Source: Acidimicrobiia bacterium (lineage in GTDB: Bacteria > Actinomycetota > Acidimicrobiia > Acidimicrobiales > Ilumatobacteraceae). From it: a DNA stretch of 9,485 nt. Positions 1-6,146 of this stretch are shown here, piece by piece. The stretch is taken from assembly GCA_013811855.1 (NCBI GenBank), contig JACCUL010000507.1, positions 1 to 9,485 on the forward strand, read 5' to 3'. Below the pieces are notes generated by a model. It worked only from the letters and a program-made list of their open reading frames with translations. It made no database searches and was not told the DNA's origin. A program made the translations under genes and the position numbers. Position 1 is the first letter of the stretch. Every line of letters begins with the position of its first letter.

Positions 1-36
1 GTGAGAGGGGCTCGTTAGGGTGGATCGCCCGACCTG

Positions 37-42
37 AGGAGG
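37..42 (+). promoter_or_regulatory. Shine-Dalgarno site of the isochorismatase-family gene
   Basis: A perfect AGGAGG lies 5 nt before the ATG at 48 and fixes that start. It is the clearest ribosome-binding site in the window, in contrast to several neighbours that have none. A TANNNT hexamer (TAGGGT, 16-21) could be the -10 box of a short-leader transcript, but with so little upstream sequence available this is only a suggestion. Confidence 0.75.
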
Positions 43-47
43 CTCGC

Positions 48-626
48 ATGACCAGCTTGTCGAACCGGCCCAACACCGCCCTCCTGGTGATCGACGTGCA
101 GAAGGGCGTCGTCGCCAACGCCCACCAGCGCGACGTGGTGATCGGCAACATCAGCACCCTCGTCGGCAAGGCTCGGGCCGAGGACGTTCCCATGATCTGG
201 GTCCAGCACTCCTCCGACGACGAGCTGCCCCAGGGCAGCGACCAGTGGCAGTACGTCGACGAGCTCCAGCGGGCGGAGTCGGAGCCGTTGGTCCACAAGC
301 GCTACGGCGACTCGTTCGAGGACACGGACCTCGAGTCGGAGCTTGCGGCGCGGGGCGTCGGCCGCCTCGTCGTCACCGGCGCCCAAACCGACGCCTGCAT
401 CCGTTCGACGCTGCACGGTGCGTTCACCCGCGGCTACGACACGGTCCTCGTCGGCGACGCCCACACCACCGAGGACCTCTCCGAGTGGGGCGCGCCCCCG
501 CCCGACAAGGTGATCTCCCACACCAACCTGTACTGGTCGTGGCAGTCGGCGCCGGGTCGCACGGCCGGGGTCGTCGACACCGCCGACGTCAGCTTCGACC
601 CCCCTGACGAGAAGGCGGCGTCGTAG
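48..626 (+). CDS. Isochorismatase-family cysteine hydrolase
   Basis: A 192-aa soluble protein, normal length for the family. The catalytic triad is visible: Asp16 in LLVIDVQ after the first beta strand, Lys84 in VHKRYGDSF, and nucleophile Cys117 in TGAQTDACIRST, followed by the usual helix and DTVLVGDAHTT strand. The family hydrolyses amides or vinyl ethers (isochorismate, nicotinamide, N-carbamoyl compounds, ureides) in the cytoplasm. The metal-binding DxH...H motif of nicotinamidases is not seen after the first strand, so nicotinamidase is unlikely; the substrate cannot be read from sequence. The start is set by AGGAGG 5 nt upstream. The gene is convergent with the vapBC operon, stands alone in its direction, and offers no pathway context. 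Family assignment is firm; function is open. Confidence 0.93.
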   Translation: MTSLSNRPNTALLVIDVQKGVVANAHQRDVVIGNISTLVGKARAEDVPMIWVQHSSDDELPQGSDQWQYVDELQRAESEPLVHKRYGDSFEDTDLESELAARGVGRLVVTGAQTDACIRSTLHGAFTRGYDTVLVGDAHTTEDLSEWGAPPPDKVISHTNLYWSWQSAPGRTAGVVDTADVSFDPPDEKAAS

Positions 627-655
627 CGGCGATCCAACAGGCGAGGTGGAACTGG

Positions 656-671
656 GGCGTCATGGAACGCC
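656..671. terminator. Weak hairpin between convergent isochorismatase and vapC genes
   Basis: GGCGT (656-660) and ACGCC (667-671) form a perfect 5-bp stem with a 6-nt loop in the 90-bp gap between the two convergent stop codons. There is no T-run. It could help end transcripts from either side, but a stem this short is expected by chance in GC-rich DNA. The rest of the gap (627-716) shows nothing else. Confidence 0.25.
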
Positions 672-716
672 GGGGTCGCGATTGCCGGCGATGTCGAGAA
701 ACACTGCGAACCGGCT

Positions 717-1100
717 TCAGCGCAGGTCTCGCCACCTCCAAGGAGCGCTCTCGATGAGGAGCTCGGGGTCTCCGGTCCACAGCTCGGCGTCGTGTGCTTG
801 GGCCGTGGCAGCGGCGAAGGCATCGGCGTACGCGAGCGGATAGTCGTACTTGATCCGGCCGGCTTGGAGGATGCGTTGATCATCTGGCAGTTCGGCGACG
901 ACGACGTCTCGCAGGTCGCGCACCGTGGACGACGCAGCATCCTCGCCGGCGGCGCGACGAATGACGTAGAAGACCTCGCCGAGATTGATCCAGCTCATCA
1001 CGGGCCGCTCTGCTGCCAACAGGGCTGCGACTTCGATTGCGGCGCGGCCGTGGTCTTCGAGGTAACGCAGGGCGGCCCAGGAGTCCAGGACCGTGGTCAT
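717..1100 (-). CDS. vapC: PIN-domain ribonuclease toxin VapC
   Basis: A 127-aa single PIN domain, typical VapC length. The acidic Mg2+/Mn2+-binding residues are all present: Asp6 (VLDSWA), Glu42 (NLGEVFY), Asp93 (YADAFAAATA) and Asp111 (TGDPEL). VapC toxins are endoribonucleases that cut tRNA or rRNA and arrest growth when the antitoxin is degraded; the target of this one cannot be told. The ATG overlaps the vapB stop codon as ATGA, the usual translationally coupled arrangement that keeps toxin output below antitoxin. No separate Shine-Dalgarno is evident. The intact active site argues for a functional toxin rather than a remnant. Confidence 0.92.
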   Translation of the reverse strand: MTTVLDSWAALRYLEDHGRAAIEVAALLAAERPVMSWINLGEVFYVIRRAAGEDAASSTVRDLRDVVVAELPDDQRILQAGRIKYDYPLAYADAFAAATAQAHDAELWTGDPELLIESAPWRWRDLR

Positions 1101-1318
1101 CGCTCGCGGGTGCGGTCTACTCGCCGTTCGGCTTCGAGGATCGCCGTGAGCTCGTCGGTGCGGAACCGGCCACGGAGCTCGGCTCGGCCGGCAGGGCGCA
1201 CGGCTACGTGATCGCCGTGGCGCCAGAAGTTGACCTCGTCGCCGGCTTCAATGCCGAGCTCGTCGCGAAGTTCCTTCGGGATGACAACCTGACCCTTGGG
1301 CCCGACGCGGTGAGTCAT
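1097..1318 (-). CDS. vapB: AbrB/SpoVT-type antitoxin VapB
   Basis: A 73-aa protein. Residues about 5-45 form a swapped-hairpin AbrB/MazE DNA-binding domain (GPKGQVVIPKELRDELGIEAG, then DEVNFW...HVAVRP). The charged C-terminal tail, residues about 46-73 (RGRFRTDELTAILEAERRV), is the expected VapC-binding segment. It neutralises VapC (downstream, ATGA overlap) and in this family represses its own promoter as a VapB-VapC complex. There is no ribosome-binding site at usable distance: GAGG ends only 1 nt before the ATG. Instead a -10-like TATACT lies 7 nt upstream, suggesting a leaderless mRNA. A 24-bp dyad covers the -10 box and the start codon. Confidence 0.92.
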   Translation of the reverse strand: MTHRVGPKGQVVIPKELRDELGIEAGDEVNFWRHGDHVAVRPAGRAELRGRFRTDELTAILEAERRVDRTRER

Positions 1319-1335
1319 ACCTCGTAGTATAACTC
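1312..1335. promoter_or_regulatory. Putative VapB/VapBC operator overlapping the vapB start
   Basis: An inverted repeat with 9-bp arms: GAGTCATAC (1312-1320) and GTATAACTC (1327-1335) match at 8 of 9 positions around a 6-nt spacer (1321-1326). It is more AT-rich than its surroundings. It covers the -10 hexamer and the first codons of vapB, so a dimer or tetramer bound here would block RNA polymerase. Position and symmetry are seen directly; binding by VapB/VapBC is inferred from autoregulation known for the family. Confidence 0.6.
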
Positions 1336-1353
1336 GGCGGTGGCGGGTGTCCG
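1326..1353 (-). promoter_or_regulatory. Putative vapBC promoter (leaderless)
   Basis: On the minus strand CGGACA (1353-1348, 4 of 6 to TTGACA) and TATACT (1331-1326, 5 of 6 to TATAAT) are separated by 16 nt. Seven nt separate the -10 from the vapB ATG, so initiation would fall on or beside the A of the start codon. The promoter fits wholly inside the 45-bp gap after the FKBP gene, giving vapBC its own transcript, although read-through from the FKBP gene is possible because no terminator is seen. Confidence 0.55.
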
Positions 1354-1363
1354 GAGTAACACG

Positions 1364-2278
1364 TCAGAAGGCGGCGAGGAGGTCGACGATCACGATGACG
1401 GCGGTGTCGGGCGGGACGTCGAGCTCCGGACGACCCTCAGGACCGAACGCCCGGTCCGACGGGATCGTGATGATCCTCCGGCCGCCGACCTGCATCCCGA
1501 CGATGCCGTCGACCAGACCAGGCAACAGCTGGGCCTCCTCGAGCACGATGGTCTCGGGCTGGGCGGTGTCCCACGTGCTGCCGAACACCGCGCCGGTGTC
1601 CGCTCGCGCCGCCTGCAGGTGGATGATCCCAGTCATGCCCGCCGCGATGGCGGTGCAGTCGCCCTCGCGCACGTCGTCGGTGACCAGATCGCTGACCGGC
1701 TCGTCGGAGGTCGGCAGCTCGACGTCGCTCGGCGCGTCAGCAGGGTCTGTCGTCGGGACCACGCCGACGACGTCGATCACGAACGTCAGCGCGTCGCCGG
1801 CCTTGATGACGTCGCCCTCGGGCGCGTCGCCGTAGGCCAGCTCCGACGGGATGTCGAGCTGGACGCGCTCGCCGGCGCTGACGCCGACCAAGCCCTGGTC
1901 CCAGCCGGCGATGACGCCGCCCGCGCCGAGCTGGACCGGGAACGGCTGGTCGCCGAAGTTGCTGTCGAACTGCGTGCCGTCCTCGCTGCGCACGCCGACG
2001 TAGTTGACGAACACGGCATCACCGTCGGCGGCCTTCACGCCGCAGCCGGGCTCGAGCTCGGTGACAACGAGCTCGGTGGGGAGCTCGTCTGGCAGGTCGA
2101 CGGAAGGCGGCGGCACCGTCGGCCCCGTCGTGGCCGGCACCAGCGAGATATCGGGGACCGACGGGCCCGGCGTTGACGTCGCCGTCGCCGTGCTGCCCGT
2201 GGTCGGGTCGCTCGCATCGCCCGAACAGGCCGCGAAGGTCGTAAGAACGAAAGCGGCCGCAAGGGCCTTGCGGCGCAT
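1364..2278 (-). CDS. Exported lipoprotein with two FKBP-type PPIase domains
   Basis: A 304-aa protein. Residues 1-18 are a lipoprotein signal: MRRK, a hydrophobic run, then FAAC with Cys18 as the likely lipidated residue. A Thr/Pro/Ser-rich tether follows (about 22-58). FKBP domain 1 (about 83-172) keeps the FK506/proline-pocket residues by alignment to FKBP12: Tyr93, Phe104, Asp105, Phe113, Val122, Ile123, Trp126, Tyr149 and Phe166. It should isomerise Xaa-Pro bonds of proteins outside the membrane. Domain 2 (about 214-303) has the same strand/loop order (LLPGLVDGIVGM, TIPSDRAFG) but replaces most of those residues. The start at 2278 is chosen because it begins the signal peptide; the frame stays open further upstream without protein-like sequence. 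There is no Shine-Dalgarno; TAGCGT lies 7 nt before the ATG. The gene is divergent from the Tat-exported DUF839 gene. Confidence 0.9.
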   Translation of the reverse strand: MRRKALAAAFVLTTFAACSGDASDPTTGSTATATSTPGPSVPDISLVPATTGPTVPPPSVDLPDELPTELVVTELEPGCGVKAADGDAVFVNYVGVRSEDGTQFDSNFGDQPFPVQLGAGGVIAGWDQGLVGVSAGERVQLDIPSELAYGDAPEGDVIKAGDALTFVIDVVGVVPTTDPADAPSDVELPTSDEPVSDLVTDDVREGDCTAIAAGMTGIIHLQAARADTGAVFGSTWDTAQPETIVLEEAQLLPGLVDGIVGMQVGGRRIITIPSDRAFGPEGRPELDVPPDTAVIVIVDLLAAF

Positions 2279-2285
2279 CGGAACG

Positions 2286-2291
2286 ACGCTA
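2286..2291 (-). promoter_or_regulatory. -10-like TANNNT element of the FKBP lipoprotein gene
   Basis: Minus-strand TAGCGT ends 7 nt before the ATG at 2278, the same spacing as at vapB and leuB, suggesting a leaderless transcript. I see no good -35 hexamer, and the hexamer fits only the loose TANNNT consensus, so the call rests mainly on spacing and on the absence of a ribosome-binding site. Confidence 0.35.
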
Positions 2292-2399
2292 TCGGTGCGC
2301 CCGTCGCCGTGGCCGGCGGCCGTGCGATCGCGCCGTGTCGCCCGACGAACGCAGATGTTCACGACACGATCACCACGCGGCCGTACGACCGACATCCGG

Positions 2400-2415
2400 A
2401 GGACCGCCCGGTCCT
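2400..2415. promoter_or_regulatory. Perfect 7-bp dyad upstream of the DUF839 gene (possible operator)
   Basis: AGGACCG (2400-2406) and CGGTCCT (2409-2415) are exact inverted copies separated by 2 nt, ending 14 nt before the ATG at 2430. If transcription is leaderless or nearly so, the dyad lies just upstream of the -10 position, where repressors commonly bind. The overlying hexamer CACTGT (2417-2422, 7 nt before ATG) is a poor -10. A second, looser repeat in the same divergent region pairs CGTGTCG (2334-2340) with CGACACG (2362-2368). No regulator is identified. Confidence 0.35.
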
Positions 2416-2429
2416 GCACTGTCGCAGTC

Positions 2430-3800
2430 ATGACCCACACCCGCCGGGACCTCCTGCAACGCGGTGCCCTTGCCGGCGCCGGCCTCGTGTTCGCCGGGGA
2501 GCTCTCCGGCCTCTTCAGTCGGGCACCGGCCGTTGCCGCCACGCCCGGCTCACCGTCGGGTGGCCGTCCGCTCGGCCCATTGCTCGACGACCCGAATGGG
2601 CTGCTCGATCTCCCCGAGGGGTTCGGCTACCGCGTGCTGTCACAGGTCGGCGACATCATGGACGGCGGTCGTCCGGTGCCGGACAGCTTCGACGGCATGG
2701 CGGCGTTCGGCCGCTACCGGTGGACGGTGCTGGTCCGCAACCACGAGCAGGACACCGAGGCCACGGTGCCGGCGATCGCGACCCCGGACTTCACGTACGA
2801 CCGCGTCGCGCTCGGTGGCACCACGACGCTGCACATGGACCGCAGCGGATCCATCGAGAACCAGTACACGAGCCTCGCCGGCACGAACGACAACTGCGCG
2901 GGCGGGCTCACGCCCTGGGACACGTGGCTGACGTGCGAGGAGACCGAGGACCGGGCCGGCGACGACGGGCAGGAGAAGGATCACGGCTTCGTCTTCGAGG
3001 TCGACCCGTTCCGGCCTCGAAACAACATCCACCCGACGCCGTTGACCGGGCTCGGTCGGTTCGCCCACGAAGCGGCCACGATCGACCCGTATCGCCAGGT
3101 CGTCTACCTGACCGAGGACGCCAGAGAGCCCAACGGCCTCGTCTATCGGATGCTGCCGCATCGCCCATTGCGGACGTACGGTTCCCTGCGTGCGGGCGGC
3201 GTGCTGCAAGCGATGCGCTGCACCGACGGCGGGACGTTCGTGCCCGACCTGTCGGCCTACTCGGTGCCCGGAAGCAGACTGCAGGTCGGCTGGGTCGACG
3301 TGCCCGACCCACTGGCGGCGGGCGTTCCCACCCGTGTGCAGCTCCCCGAGGTCACGCGCAGCCGCAAGCTGGAGGGATTGTGGTGGGGTCGGCGCAGCGC
3401 CTACATCGTGGCGTCGTACGCCCGGAACACCGACGGTTCGGTCGGCGAGCACGACGGCCAGGTCTGGCGTCTGCGCCCGGACCGCGACACGCTGACGCTC
3501 GAGGTCAGCTTCGGCGTCAACCCGGACACGGCCAGCGACCGCCCGGACGGACCGGACAACATCACCGTGTCACCGTGGGGTGGCGTGCTCCTGGCCGAGG
3601 ACGGCAGCGGCACGCAGCTCCTGCAAGCCGTGTCGGCCGAGGGCGTGGTCGTTCCGTTGGCCCGCAACGCCCGTGACGAGAGCGAGTTCGCAGGCGTGTG
3701 CTTTTCCCCGGACCGGCGCACGCTGTTCGCCAACTTGCAGCAGCCCGGCGTCACGTTCGCCATCACGGGGCCGTTCAACCGGGTGCGCAACGCGTCCTGA
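2430..3800 (+). CDS. Tat-exported PhoX-like (DUF839) metalloprotein
   Basis: A 456-aa protein. The N-terminus is a twin-arginine signal (TRRDLLQRG, then hydrophobic to about residue 27, likely cleaved near APAVAA, 33-38), so it is folded in the cytoplasm and exported. The mature part has DUF839/PhoX landmarks in order: NHE (104-106), NCAGG (155-159) and WLTCEE (166-171), FAHEAA (211-216), YLTED (226-230), LEGLWW (314-319), GPDNITVSP (374-382), LAEDG (388-392), EFAGVCFSPD (419-428), TLFANLQQPG (431-440). In characterised PhoX enzymes the conserved Cys and acidic residues hold iron and calcium in a beta-propeller phosphatase, so extracellular phosphatase is the leading guess, not proven. The ATG at 2430 is the only start that begins the Tat signal; the frame upstream is open but not protein-like. 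No Shine-Dalgarno is seen. The 3' end overlaps the convergent ABC1 kinase gene by 26 bp. Confidence 0.9.
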   Translation: MTHTRRDLLQRGALAGAGLVFAGELSGLFSRAPAVAATPGSPSGGRPLGPLLDDPNGLLDLPEGFGYRVLSQVGDIMDGGRPVPDSFDGMAAFGRYRWTVLVRNHEQDTEATVPAIATPDFTYDRVALGGTTTLHMDRSGSIENQYTSLAGTNDNCAGGLTPWDTWLTCEETEDRAGDDGQEKDHGFVFEVDPFRPRNNIHPTPLTGLGRFAHEAATIDPYRQVVYLTEDAREPNGLVYRMLPHRPLRTYGSLRAGGVLQAMRCTDGGTFVPDLSAYSVPGSRLQVGWVDVPDPLAAGVPTRVQLPEVTRSRKLEGLWWGRRSAYIVASYARNTDGSVGEHDGQVWRLRPDRDTLTLEVSFGVNPDTASDRPDGPDNITVSPWGGVLLAEDGSGTQLLQAVSAEGVVVPLARNARDESEFAGVCFSPDRRTLFANLQQPGVTFAITGPFNRVRNAS

Positions 3801-5244
3801 GCCACTCGTCCTCGGCGTCGCCCATCGGGGTCGACGGCGGGCCGTCGCTGAACGGCCACAGCTCCTCGGCGATCCGGCGGTAGTTCCCGCCGGCCCCGAG
3901 GTCGCCGAGCAGCGCGTACAGGCCGAGGTTGATGCGCTGGATGAACACGAACGCCCGCGGCACCGTCGAGTACTGGGCAATGGGGCTGCTGCGGTCGAAC
4001 GTGTGGCGCACGATGCGACTGGCGTACTCCTTCGTCCAGCGCATGGCCCGGTCCTCGGCGACCGGCTCGTAGAAGCTGGAGTAAAAGGCGCCGGCCTCCT
4101 CGGTCGACACGGGAGCATCGGCCCGCAGCAGTCCTGCTCGCTCGACGATGCCGCGGAAGCGCGCCGCGTCGTGCTCGACGGCGGCCGCCTGGACCATCGA
4201 CGCGAACACGTCGATCTCGGCGTCCGTGAAGTGTCGAACGAGCCCGAAGTCGAGGAACGTGACCTTGCCGTCGCCGTGGAAGAGGTAGTTGCCGGGATGC
4301 GGATCGCCGTTGAAGGCGTGCCTGCGGTACAGGCTGCGGAACACGAAGCGGAAGATGCACTCGGCGGCGAGATCCCGCTCGTGCTGGTCCCACGTGAGCA
4401 GCTCCCGCCACGGGCTGCCGACGACGAGCTCGGTCGTCAGCACGCGGTCGGCGCAGAGCTCGCCGACGACGTCTGGCACATGGATGAACGGATGGCCGCG
4501 GTACCACTCGGCGAAGCGGTGCTGGTTCGCCGCCTCCCGGCGGTAGTCGAGCTCCTCGGTCAGCCGCTCCCTGATCTCGGCGATCATCTCCTCCGGGTCG
4601 AGCCCCCCGAACCCCTGGGCCAGCACGGCGCCGAGCAGCTTCGTGTTGCGCAGGTCGGCCCCGATGGCCGCGGCGACGCCGGGGTACTGCACCTTCACGG
4701 CGACCGCCCGCTCGCGGCCCGTCGCCGGATCGGCGTAGACGGCCCGGTGGACCTGACCGATCGAGGCGGCGGCGATGGGTTCGCGGTCCCACTCGACGAA
4801 CAGCTCGTCGGGCGGCCGGCCGAGCTCCTCGGTGACCACCTGGGCGGCCAGCTCGGCGCTCATCGGTGGCGCCGCCGTCTGCAGCTGGGCCAGCGCGGCC
4901 CGCACCGGCTCCGGTAGCCCGTCGTCCAGGTAGCTGGCCATCTGGCCGATCTTCATCAACGCGCCTTTCATGTTGCCGAGCCGTTCGGCGACCTGCTCCG
5001 CGCTGCGCAGGCGCCGCTCGTCGTCCAGCTCGACACGACGCTCGGCCGAGGCGAACAGCTTGCGGGCGCCCGTCGACGCGTACGTGCCGCCGACGGCCAG
5101 GCCCATGCGGGCCACCTCGACGTTGCGGCCGGTGCGGGAGGTGCGGTTGACGGCGGTTCCCGCGCGACCCGCGCCGCGCCGGCACGACGCGGCGAGAACA
5201 CCGACGGCGATCGCCGCGACGAACCAGTTGTACCTCCGCCTCAC
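3775..5244 (-). CDS. ABC1/UbiB (ADCK)-family atypical kinase
   Basis: A 489-aa protein. Residues about 5-20 (YNWFVAAIAVGVLAAS) form one N-terminal hydrophobic segment, likely a membrane anchor. The kinase-like domain has the family signatures: KxGQ (Lys98-Gln101), the Ala-rich loop AAASIGQVH (158-166) replacing a Gly-rich loop, VAVK with Lys184, the EELD...EAAN helix (230-240), catalytic loop GDPHPGN (313-319) and DFG (332-334). UbiB/COQ8 proteins have ATPase activity and support lipid quinone synthesis; many actinobacteria use menaquinone, so the role here is open. The start is GTG at 5244, sharing GTGA with the hydrolase stop codon. No separate Shine-Dalgarno is visible, which implies translational coupling. 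Third gene of the greA-hydrolase-kinase unit. Its last 26 bp run antisense to the end of the DUF839 gene. Confidence 0.93.
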   Translation of the reverse strand: MRRRYNWFVAAIAVGVLAASCRRGAGRAGTAVNRTSRTGRNVEVARMGLAVGGTYASTGARKLFASAERRVELDDERRLRSAEQVAERLGNMKGALMKIGQMASYLDDGLPEPVRAALAQLQTAAPPMSAELAAQVVTEELGRPPDELFVEWDREPIAAASIGQVHRAVYADPATGRERAVAVKVQYPGVAAAIGADLRNTKLLGAVLAQGFGGLDPEEMIAEIRERLTEELDYRREAANQHRFAEWYRGHPFIHVPDVVGELCADRVLTTELVVGSPWRELLTWDQHERDLAAECIFRFVFRSLYRRHAFNGDPHPGNYLFHGDGKVTFLDFGLVRHFTDAEIDVFASMVQAAAVEHDAARFRGIVERAGLLRADAPVSTEEAGAFYSSFYEPVAEDRAMRWTKEYASRIVRHTFDRSSPIAQYSTVPRAFVFIQRINLGLYALLGDLGAGGNYRRIAEELWPFSDGPPSTPMGDAEDEWLRTRCAPG

Positions 5245-6146
5245 GGGGCGCGAGCGGCGACGGCGTTGCAGGCGTCGACGAGCACCGGCACGAAGCGGCG
5301 GGGGTGGCGCACCGGCGCGTCGTGGCCGGCATCGACGCGGAACGCGGCGGCTCCGGGGATGGTGTCGAGCAGGCGGAGCTGCCGCCTCAGCGGGACGATC
5401 TCGTCGCGCATCGTCAACAGCACGGACGTCGGCACGTCGATCTCGGCCAGCCAGTCGTGCGCCCGGAACTGCCCGAGCGCGTGGCCGGCCTCCAGCACCA
5501 TCCGCCAGTCGTGCGACGACGCCTCGCCGATCGCCCATGGCTCCCACGTGTCGGTCCTGCGCTGCAGGTAGAGCTGGCCGGTCAGCCACTGTCGCGCTTG
5601 GGACGGGGTCAGCCGGGCGAGCGCGGCCAGCCCGGTCAACCCGAGAAACGACAGGCGCTCCGTGCGCCCGCTGCTGAACCCGGCCGCCGTCGCCCCGAGC
5701 ACGAGGCCCCGCACGAGCGACGGGTGGCGCCGCCACACGAGCTGGGCGACGGTGCCGCCCATCGAGTAGCCGACGACGATGACCCGCTCGAGGCCGACCG
5801 CATCGGTCACCGCGGCCACGTCGTCGGCGCAGTCGGCGAGACGGAACGGCCAGCGCGAGCGCAGCCCGCGGCCGTGTCCCCGTTGGTCGAACGCGAGCAC
5901 CCGGAAGTGCCGTCCGAGGCCGGCGTAGCAGGCGAAGAAGTTGAGGTCGGCGGTCGCCGTCCACCCGTGCAGCAGCACGATCGCCGGCGCGCCTGGCGGC
6001 CCTGTCAGCTCACGGACGTGGACGGTGCCGCCCGGGATCTCGACGTCCCGACCCGGCGGCAGGGCAGGGCGACGCGCCCTGGGCTCGGCGACGACGCCTG
6101 CGCCGGACGCGTCGGGGAGCCGCGGCGCGGCGACGGCGTCGCTCAG
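5241..6146 (-). CDS. Alpha/beta-fold hydrolase with probable CTG start
   Basis: A 301-aa protein if begun at the CTG at 6146. Canonical hydrolase features (CTG numbering): a first strand pair VEIPGGTVHVREL before the oxyanion motif LLHGW (about 58-62), FDQRGHG, nucleophile elbow GYSMGG with Ser128, a helical cap (about 150-230), acid Asp248 (MRDEIVP) and His275 (DAGHDAP). The substrate is unknown; esterase, lipase and epoxide-hydrolase-like members all share this pattern. The first conventional in-frame start is the GTG at 5978, directly before LLHGW, which would delete the opening beta strands. No ATG, GTG or TTG lies between 5979 and 6146. The CTG overlaps the greA stop as CTGA and has AGGTGG 7 nt upstream. 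The gene's stop overlaps the kinase start as GTGA. The fold is certain; the start is inferred. Confidence 0.88.
   Translation of the reverse strand: MSDAVAAPRLPDASGAGVVAEPRARRPALPPGRDVEIPGGTVHVRELTGPPGAPAIVLLHGWTATADLNFFACYAGLGRHFRVLAFDQRGHGRGLRSRWPFRLADCADDVAAVTDAVGLERVIVVGYSMGGTVAQLVWRRHPSLVRGLVLGATAAGFSSGRTERLSFLGLTGLAALARLTPSQARQWLTGQLYLQRRTDTWEPWAIGEASSHDWRMVLEAGHALGQFRAHDWLAEIDVPTSVLLTMRDEIVPLRRQLRLLDTIPGAAAFRVDAGHDAPVRHPRRFVPVLVDACNAVAARAP

Noticed and set aside
48..626. Nicotinamidase (PncA) as the specific function
   Set aside because: The triad Asp/Lys/Cys fits, but the metal-binding DxH...H motif typical of nicotinamidase is not seen, so only the superfamily is called.
1340..2176. 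Long plus-strand open frame opposite the FKBP gene
   Set aside because: Arg/Asp/Val-rich shadow of the minus-strand gene with no family resemblance; long antisense frames are expected at this GC content.
3401..5332. Very long minus-strand frame overlapping the ABC1 kinase in another frame
   Set aside because: Arg-rich out-of-frame shadow; the kinase frame contains all ABC1 motifs and this one contains none.
5241..5978. GTG 5978 as the true start of the alpha/beta hydrolase
   Set aside because: It begins at the strand ending in LLHGW and would remove conserved-looking upstream beta strands; it has no coupling to greA, unlike CTG 6146.
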